Assembly (NCBI RefSeq): GCF_003966265.1 | Contig: NZ_RXNV01000003.1 | Span: forward strand, 372,001 to 436,000 | Direction: 5' to 3' | From: Shewanella atlantica | GTDB lineage: Bacteria > Pseudomonadota > Gammaproteobacteria > Enterobacterales > Shewanellaceae | Length of the DNA stretch: 64,000 bases | The notes under the pieces: model-generated | The model's database searches: none | The model's input: the letters and a program-made list of their open reading frames with translations, nothing else | What the model was told of the DNA's origin: nothing | Translations under genes and position numbers: made by a program | Shown here: positions 60,362 through 64,000 of the stretch, one piece after another | Layout: each line of letters starts with the position of its first letter | Position numbering within the stretch: the stretch's first letter is position 1

Positions 60362-60522
60362 GAACCGAATTTATGGCTTCTGTTGTTATCACTCTTAAGT
60401 TACCGACTGTCGCTTTTTCACTGTTCATCATCATCTCCACTTTTTGGTAGTTTCTAGCGCAACTGCCCACCTTATTCCAAATATTGGAACTTATAACGAC
60501 CTTAACCTGGTCGTTTTTTTTT
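60362..60522 (+). ncRNA. Putative sigma-E-dependent sRNA, unit F (~161 nt), divergent body
   Basis: Promoter and leader are the same as unit E down to TTCATCATCATCTCC (60424-60438). The sequence then differs completely (ACTTTTTGGTAG...) but keeps CTAGCG (60454-60459), has a TTCCAAATATTGGAA hairpin (60475-60489) and its own terminator. It therefore combines a shared 5' part with a different 3' part. Confidence 0.64.
60495..60522 (+). terminator. Terminator of unit F
   Basis: AACGACC / GGTCGTT 7-bp stem, 7-base loop and nine T including the last stem bases, then GCCTG as after units A, B, D and E. Confidence 0.88.
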
Positions 60523-60552
60523 GCCTGAAATTTGAAATCGAAGAAAAATAAC

Positions 60553-60580
60553 GAGTTGAGAGTTGAGAGTTGAGAGTTGA
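60553..60580. repeat. Tandem heptamer repeat (GAGTTGA)4
   Basis: Four perfect GAGTTGA units, followed by GA. Same unit length as the GAGGTGC repeat at 48038, with a related sequence. Confidence 0.92.
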
Positions 60581-60588
60581 GAAAAGTA

Positions 60589-60615
60589 TTCGCGGCTAAA
60601 GCCACTCCTACAAGG
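60589..60615. repeat. REP-like extragenic sequence
   Basis: TTCGCGGCTAAAGCCACTCC then TACAAGG: GGCTAAAGCC is a short palindrome and the whole resembles repetitive extragenic palindromes of gammaproteobacteria that end in CTCCTACA. It directly follows the heptamer repeat. Confidence 0.55.
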
Positions 60616-60647
60616 ATGCTGAATGACGAAAACATAGTGGTTTTTAA

Positions 60648-60674
60648 ACAAAAAAGGCCTCTACTGAGGCCTTT
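60648..60674 (-). terminator. Rho-independent terminator of pstS
   Basis: AGGCCTC / GAGGCCT stem with TACT loop; the A run on the plus strand gives a U6 tail for minus-strand transcripts. It lies ~60 bases after the pstS stop. Confidence 0.9.
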
Positions 60675-60732
60675 CATTCGCACTGTGTTAAATCAAATGG
60701 GTGCGTAAGTATAGAGCGATGACTTAGAGCTT

Positions 60733-61704
60733 TTAAAGACGGATACCCGCTTTCTCTAAATCTTTAGCCGTTACACTGCGAGGCAGTGGAACATAGCCAT
60801 CTTTCTCAACAATCTGCTGACCCTGCTTTGACAGAGCAAACTTGAGGAACTCACGATCCATCGGCGCTAAATCTTTGTTTGGATGCTTATTTACATAAAC
60901 ATAGAGGTAACGTGACAGCGGATAAGTGCCGCTTGCAGCATTCGCAGCCGTTGCCTCTATGAACTTAGTGCCTTTCTTAGAGATAGCTACCGCTTTAACG
61001 CCAGCCGTCTTATAACCTATGCCTGAGTAACCGATAGCGTTTAGCGATTGCGAGACCGACTGAACAACAGATGCGGAACCTGGCTGCTCATTCACATTGG
61101 CCTTGAAGTCACCTTTACAGAGTGCTTTCTTCTTAAAGTAACCATAGGTACCAGACACTGAGTTACGACCATAAAGCTGCACATCTCTGGCAGACCAGCC
61201 CCCCTCTAACCCAAGGTCCCCCCAACGCTTAACGTCGTTGCCGCCACACTTATGAGTCGCAGAGAAGATACCATCTATCTGCTCAATGCTTAACCCTTTG
61301 ATAGGGTTGTCTTTATGAACAAATACGGCAAGGGCATCGATAGCCACACGAATAGCCGTTGGCTGATAGCCGTAATGCTTCTCGAACGATTCAATTTCAT
61401 TTGGCTTCATCTTACGACTCATAGGGCCGAATTGAGATGTTCCTTCTGTCAATGCCGGTGGCGCTGTAGAGGAACCTGCCGCTTGAATTTGAATGTTCAC
61501 GTTAGGGTACATCTCTTTAAACTCTTCAGCCCAAAGTGTCATCATGTTTGCCAGAGTATCTGAACCGACCGATGAAAGGTTACCCGATACGCCACTCGAC
61601 TTTTCATAAACAGGTAGCGACTGATCGATCGCAGCCATAGATGCTGCAGAAAATACACTAGCGGCTGTAAAACTAACCGCGCTGACAAGCTGTTTCAGTT
61701 TCAT
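60733..61704 (-). CDS. pstS: Phosphate ABC transporter periplasmic substrate-binding protein
   Basis: 323 residues. Signal peptide 1-25 (ends SMAAID). Phosphate-binding loops are present: [43 protein letters not shown] and [19 protein letters not shown]. This is the longer PstS type common in Shewanella and Pseudomonas. It delivers inorganic phosphate to PstCAB, whose genes are not next to it here. A Pho box lies ~130 bases upstream, and phoR and phoB follow upstream on the same strand, so it is controlled by PhoB. Terminators on both sides make it a separate unit. Confidence 0.9.
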   Translation of the reverse strand: MKLKQLVSAVSFTAASVFSAASMAAIDQSLPVYEKSSGVSGNLSSVGSDTLANMMTLWAEEFKEMYPNVNIQIQAAGSSTAPPALTEGTSQFGPMSRKMKPNEIESFEKHYGYQPTAIRVAIDALAVFVHKDNPIKGLSIEQIDGIFSATHKCGGNDVKRWGDLGLEGGWSARDVQLYGRNSVSGTYGYFKKKALCKGDFKANVNEQPGSASVVQSVSQSLNAIGYSGIGYKTAGVKAVAISKKGTKFIEATAANAASGTYPLSRYLYVYVNKHPNKDLAPMDREFLKFALSKQGQQIVEKDGYVPLPRSVTAKDLEKAGIRL

Positions 61705-61809
61705 TCTTTGCTCCAGTATTAAGCGAACTTGCTAGATGTTGACTTACTAAGTGTCGACTTGCTAGATGTTGACTAGCGAGTTAAGTTGCAGCCAGTATCA
61801 GTTCCAATG

Positions 61810-61849
61810 ATGACAAGTCTATTACCTTGATATGACACTTAGATGACAA
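61810..61849 (-). promoter_or_regulatory. Pho box upstream of pstS, with an additional phased half-site
   Basis: On the minus strand TTGTCATCTAAGTGTCAT (61832-61849) matches the PhoB box of two TGTCA half-sites 11 bases apart. A third TGTCAT lies exactly 22 bases further downstream (61810-61815), on the same helical face. PhoB-P binding and activation of pstS under phosphate limitation are expected. Confidence 0.8.
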
Positions 61850-61906
61850 GGAGCGTTTTATGAGAATATTTTACCTATTAAGGCCAACATCAAGTGTATT
61901 ACAATG

Positions 61907-61931
61907 AAAAAGCAGGCCAATTGGCCTGCTT
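61907..61931 (-). terminator. Terminator of phoR
   Basis: Perfect 11-bp inverted repeat AAGCAGGCCAA / TTGGCCTGCTT with no separate loop bases in the full pairing, A run on the plus-strand 5' side. It lies 50 bases after the phoR stop codon. Confidence 0.8.
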
Positions 61932-61981
61932 CATTTCTAAATCAACTAACTCGAGTCACATACTCAGTTAACTTACTCAGT

Positions 61982-63322
61982 TCACAATAGCCGCTCTACC
62001 TTATCGGTATTGATATCGCTCTCGATAAGATTAATGGGGATCAGGAAACTGAATGTACTTCCTTTGCCCAGCTCACTCGTTATCATAAGCTCACTCTGGT
62101 GGTGACTGAGAGCATGCTTAGTGATCGCAAGGCCCAACCCTGTCCCACCACGTTGCCTCGTGCGCGCATTGTCGACTCGGTAAAAACGCTCAGTCAGACG
62201 ACCAATATGCTGTGGCGCAATGCCGTCGCCGCTATCAGTCACACTGAAGATCCCTCCTGTTGCCACCTTTCGCCAGCTGATATCGACTTTACCGCCGGGT
62301 TCAGTGTAACGAATCGCATTAGAGATCAGGTTAGAGCAGGCACTACGTAACTCAAGTTCATTACCATAGAGATGCAGATTGGGTTCGCTATAGAAACTCA
62401 ACTCATATTCTCCGTGGGACAGAGCATTGGCTTCCTCCTTTAAAATCTCCATCATATGGGACATGTTCACTGTGACTTCGAGGTTTATCTCCGCCGAATC
62501 TTCGATTCTGGATAGAACCAGTAACTGCTCTACCATAGAGCGCATTCTATTCGTCTGCTGCTGCATCTGCTCCATGGCTTTAACATTAGGAGAGCCAGGT
62601 TCAGCCATTGACTGCATCATCTCAAGATAACCTTGCAACACAGTGAGCGGAGTCTTGAGCTCATGGGAAACATTGGCAACAAAGTCCTTACGCATCCCCT
62701 CGAGCTGTCTGACCCTGGTGATATCTCTGGCTATCAACAAAAACTGCCCCGAACCATACCCCATCACCCTAATCTCGAGGACCCGGCCTTCGGCATGGGG
62801 AGATGCCAGTTCCAGTGGGTCTTGATATTCAGCTTTCTTCAGGTAGTTAGCAAAGTCGGGGTGACGCAACAGGTTATCGATGCGTTGGCCACTGTCTAAC
62901 GGCCAGACAAACCCCAGCAGGAGCTGAGCGAGTTTATTACACCAAATAATATTGTGCTCAGAGTCCAGTACCACAGCAGCATCGGGCAGTGCCTCCGCCC
63001 CCTGTCTGAATCGACCGAGCAGAAAGGCTAACTGAGAAACTCTTTTCCTGTTCTTACCCTGAAGACGATAGATACCATTGAATACGCCCTCCCAGCTGCC
63101 ACTGCCATTGGGCGGAGTTAAACGCCTGTCACGCCATAGCCAAAAATTAAGTCTGGATAGTTGGCGATAATGCCAAAATAGGAGCGCAACGGCGCCGATG
63201 AGGAGAACCCAAACAACCTGCCCGACAATTAGACCCAGAATAAAACATAACAACAGATAGGTTATTAACCGGGAAAGCAGTCGGTAACCTGAATATGAAT
63301 CAAACATATATTGCATGGCCAT
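61982..63322 (-). CDS. phoR: Phosphate regulon sensor histidine kinase
   Basis: 446 residues. Two hydrophobic segments at ~15-55 (LLSRLITYLLLCFILGLIVG), the charged linker with the LSRLNFWLWRDRR motif, a PAS domain ~100-195 (LPDAAVVLDSEHNIIWCNKLA), the phospho-acceptor helix FVANVSHELKTPLTVLQGYLEMM (His ~214), and the ATPase domain with N box (LISNAIRYTEPGG), DSGDGIAP and GGTGLGLAITKHAL. It phosphorylates PhoB when phosphate is limiting. The gene lies 99 bases after phoB in the same direction, with a palindromic repeat in between. Start chosen at the first ATG; ATGs at codons 3 and 6 are alternatives. Confidence 0.92.
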   Translation of the reverse strand: MAMQYMFDSYSGYRLLSRLITYLLLCFILGLIVGQVVWVLLIGAVALLFWHYRQLSRLNFWLWRDRRLTPPNGSGSWEGVFNGIYRLQGKNRKRVSQLAFLLGRFRQGAEALPDAAVVLDSEHNIIWCNKLAQLLLGFVWPLDSGQRIDNLLRHPDFANYLKKAEYQDPLELASPHAEGRVLEIRVMGYGSGQFLLIARDITRVRQLEGMRKDFVANVSHELKTPLTVLQGYLEMMQSMAEPGSPNVKAMEQMQQQTNRMRSMVEQLLVLSRIEDSAEINLEVTVNMSHMMEILKEEANALSHGEYELSFYSEPNLHLYGNELELRSACSNLISNAIRYTEPGGKVDISWRKVATGGIFSVTDSGDGIAPQHIGRLTERFYRVDNARTRQRGGTGLGLAITKHALSHHQSELMITSELGKGSTFSFLIPINLIESDINTDKVERLL

Positions 63323-63388
63323 AAATAGAAGCTGGGCACAAGATAACTTAAATCATCCTGCGAGCCCAACTTAACTTAATTTAACCTA

Positions 63389-63417
63389 ATACCGATTGGT
63401 ATGATACCAATCGGTAT
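63389..63417. repeat. 29-bp perfect palindrome between phoB and phoR
   Basis: ATACCGATTGGTAT, one G, then ATACCAATCGGTAT: 14-bp arms with a single central base. The arms equal the tips of the MITE-like element at 21881-22242, so this may be an element reduced to its two ends. As RNA on either strand it would form a strong hairpin between the two cotranscribed genes. Confidence 0.85.
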
Positions 63418-63421
63418 AAAG

Positions 63422-64000
63422 CTATAGACGCGTAGAGAAGCGATATCCCGCACCACGAACAGTCTGGATCAATCGGTCATGTCCCGAAGGTTCAACGGCC
63501 TTTCTGAGCCGCCTGATATGCACATCGACCGTTCTGTCCTCAACATAGACGTTAGTTCCCCAGACATTGTCGAGTAACTGCTCTCGGCTATAGACACGTT
63601 CAGGATGGGTCATAAAGAAATGCAGCAGCCTAAACTCGGTCGGCCCCATATCCAGTACCTGCTCGTTGACCATCACCCGGTGACTGGTGGGATCCAACAT
63701 GAGTCCCTGAACATCGATTGGCTCCTCTAAGCTTGTTGGCGAGCTGCGACGCATCACAGCTTTTATTCTGGCCACCAGCTCTTTGGGAGAGAAAGGTTTG
63801 GTCATATAATCGTCGGCGCCCACTTCGAGCCCCCTGACCTTGTCTTCCTCCTCGCCCCTTGCTGTTAACATTATTATTGGGATCTGACGGGTAAACTCAT
63901 CCTGACGCAGGCGCTTTGCCAGCCCAATGCCACTTCCCCCGGGGAACATCCAATCTAATAGAATCAGATCGGGATAAGGCTCTGACAGCATATCCAGTGC
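63422..64000 (-). CDS. phoB: Phosphate regulon response regulator (5' end outside window)
   Basis: The frame is open to the right edge (reading [12 protein letters not shown] inward), so roughly the first 35-40 residues are missing. Receiver domain with the phosphorylation Asp in [13 protein letters not shown], Thr in MLTARGEE and Lys in [14 protein letters not shown]; OmpR-type winged-helix DNA-binding domain (~100-189) with [31 protein letters not shown] and [17 protein letters not shown]. It binds Pho boxes such as the one before pstS. It is followed by phoR in the same direction. Confidence 0.93.
   Translation of the reverse strand, partial: ALDMLSEPYPDLILLDWMFPGGSGIGLAKRLRQDEFTRQIPIIMLTARGEEEDKVRGLEVGADDYMTKPFSPKELVARIKAVMRRSSPTSLEEPIDVQGLMLDPTSHRVMVNEQVLDMGPTEFRLLHFFMTHPERVYSREQLLDNVWGTNVYVEDRTVDVHIRRLRKAVEPSGHDRLIQTVRGAGYRFSTRL

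Larger units (their letters stand above)
60000..60403 (+). repeat. ~404-bp tandem duplication, unit 2
   Basis: Second unit of the duplication; a third, partial unit starts at 60404 and ends near 60438, after which the sequence diverges into the body of sRNA unit F. Confidence 0.92.

Noticed and set aside
59131..60522. Integron cassette array with attC sites
   Set aside because: Repeats are regular, but no attC core (GTTRRRY with matching RYYYAAC), no cassette genes and no integrase; the conserved parts are promoter, seed and terminator.
55611..60522. CsrB/CsrC-like regulatory RNAs
   Set aside because: The plus-strand bodies are not built of repeated GGA-loop hairpins; the conserved motif is C-rich (TCATCTCCC).
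55611..60522. CRISPR array
   Set aside because: Repeat units are 100-400 bp with promoters and terminators; no short direct repeats with equal spacers and no cas genes.

Overview
The window looks like chromosomal DNA of a marine gammaproteobacterium, most likely Shewanella. Support comes from the multiheme c-type cytochromes, the several c-di-GMP enzymes, the PhoB-PhoR-PstS order, MetJ and Pho operator sequences, a YfaZ-type outer-membrane protein and the repeat families. This assignment is inference from gene content; no rRNA, tRNA, CRISPR array, integrase or complete insertion sequence was seen.

Layout. 1-9473: 3' end of a DUF3300 gene, a periplasmic binding protein, a YeeE/YedE sulfur transporter, a GNAT acetyltransferase, a two-gene unit (secreted tandem PilJ-type protein plus MCP) and an exported amidohydrolase. 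10047-16777: a minus-strand redox/signalling block with a decaheme cytochrome overlapping a sensor diguanylate cyclase, then an AraC regulator and an octaheme Ig-like lipoprotein. 17069-35534: EptA-type phosphoethanolamine transferase, FMN glutamate synthase homologue, RsuA, a MITE-like element, ABM monooxygenase, heme-sensor HD-GYP protein, a frameshifted zinc-ribbon gene, DeoD, two MFS transporters, regulators, a cold-shock/DUF3465 fusion and MetY under a MetJ operator. 35817-46135: GGDEF-EAL protein, DUF599 protein and a cluster of secreted proteases (S41, metzincin, S8). 46439-55562: DUF2461 gene with a duplicated tail, GST, heptamer repeat, methyltransferase, SDR remnant, an AT-rich patch with an orphan secreted protein, RsmB/NOP methyltransferase, 7TM-DISM GGDEF protein, YfaZ and glutathione peroxidase. 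56188-64000: M1 aminopeptidase, small M9-like collagenase, then pstS, phoR and phoB.

The most unusual part is the non-coding DNA around the M1 and M9-like peptidase genes (55611-56063 and 59131-60522). It holds six units of the same plan: a sigma-E-type promoter (GAACTT, exactly 16 bases, TCTGA or TCAAA; one copy degenerate), a leader, a conserved TTCATCA-N-CTCC element that is the reverse complement of a Shine-Dalgarno plus start region, a conserved CTAGCG, and a Rho-independent terminator. No peptide is conserved among the units. I read them as a multi-copy family of envelope-stress small RNAs of about 100-200 nt. Three consecutive units share a recent 404-bp tandem duplication, and the last unit combines the duplicated promoter and leader with a different body.

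How the genes fit together: four c-di-GMP proteins carry different input domains (CHASE-like, DUF3365 heme, GAF, 7TM-DISM). The decaheme-cyclase overlap suggests that redox state or a periplasmic ligand is linked to c-di-GMP output. The exported proteases, aminopeptidase and mini-collagenase suggest growth on proteinaceous material. The Pho genes are in the usual order with a clear Pho box before pstS.
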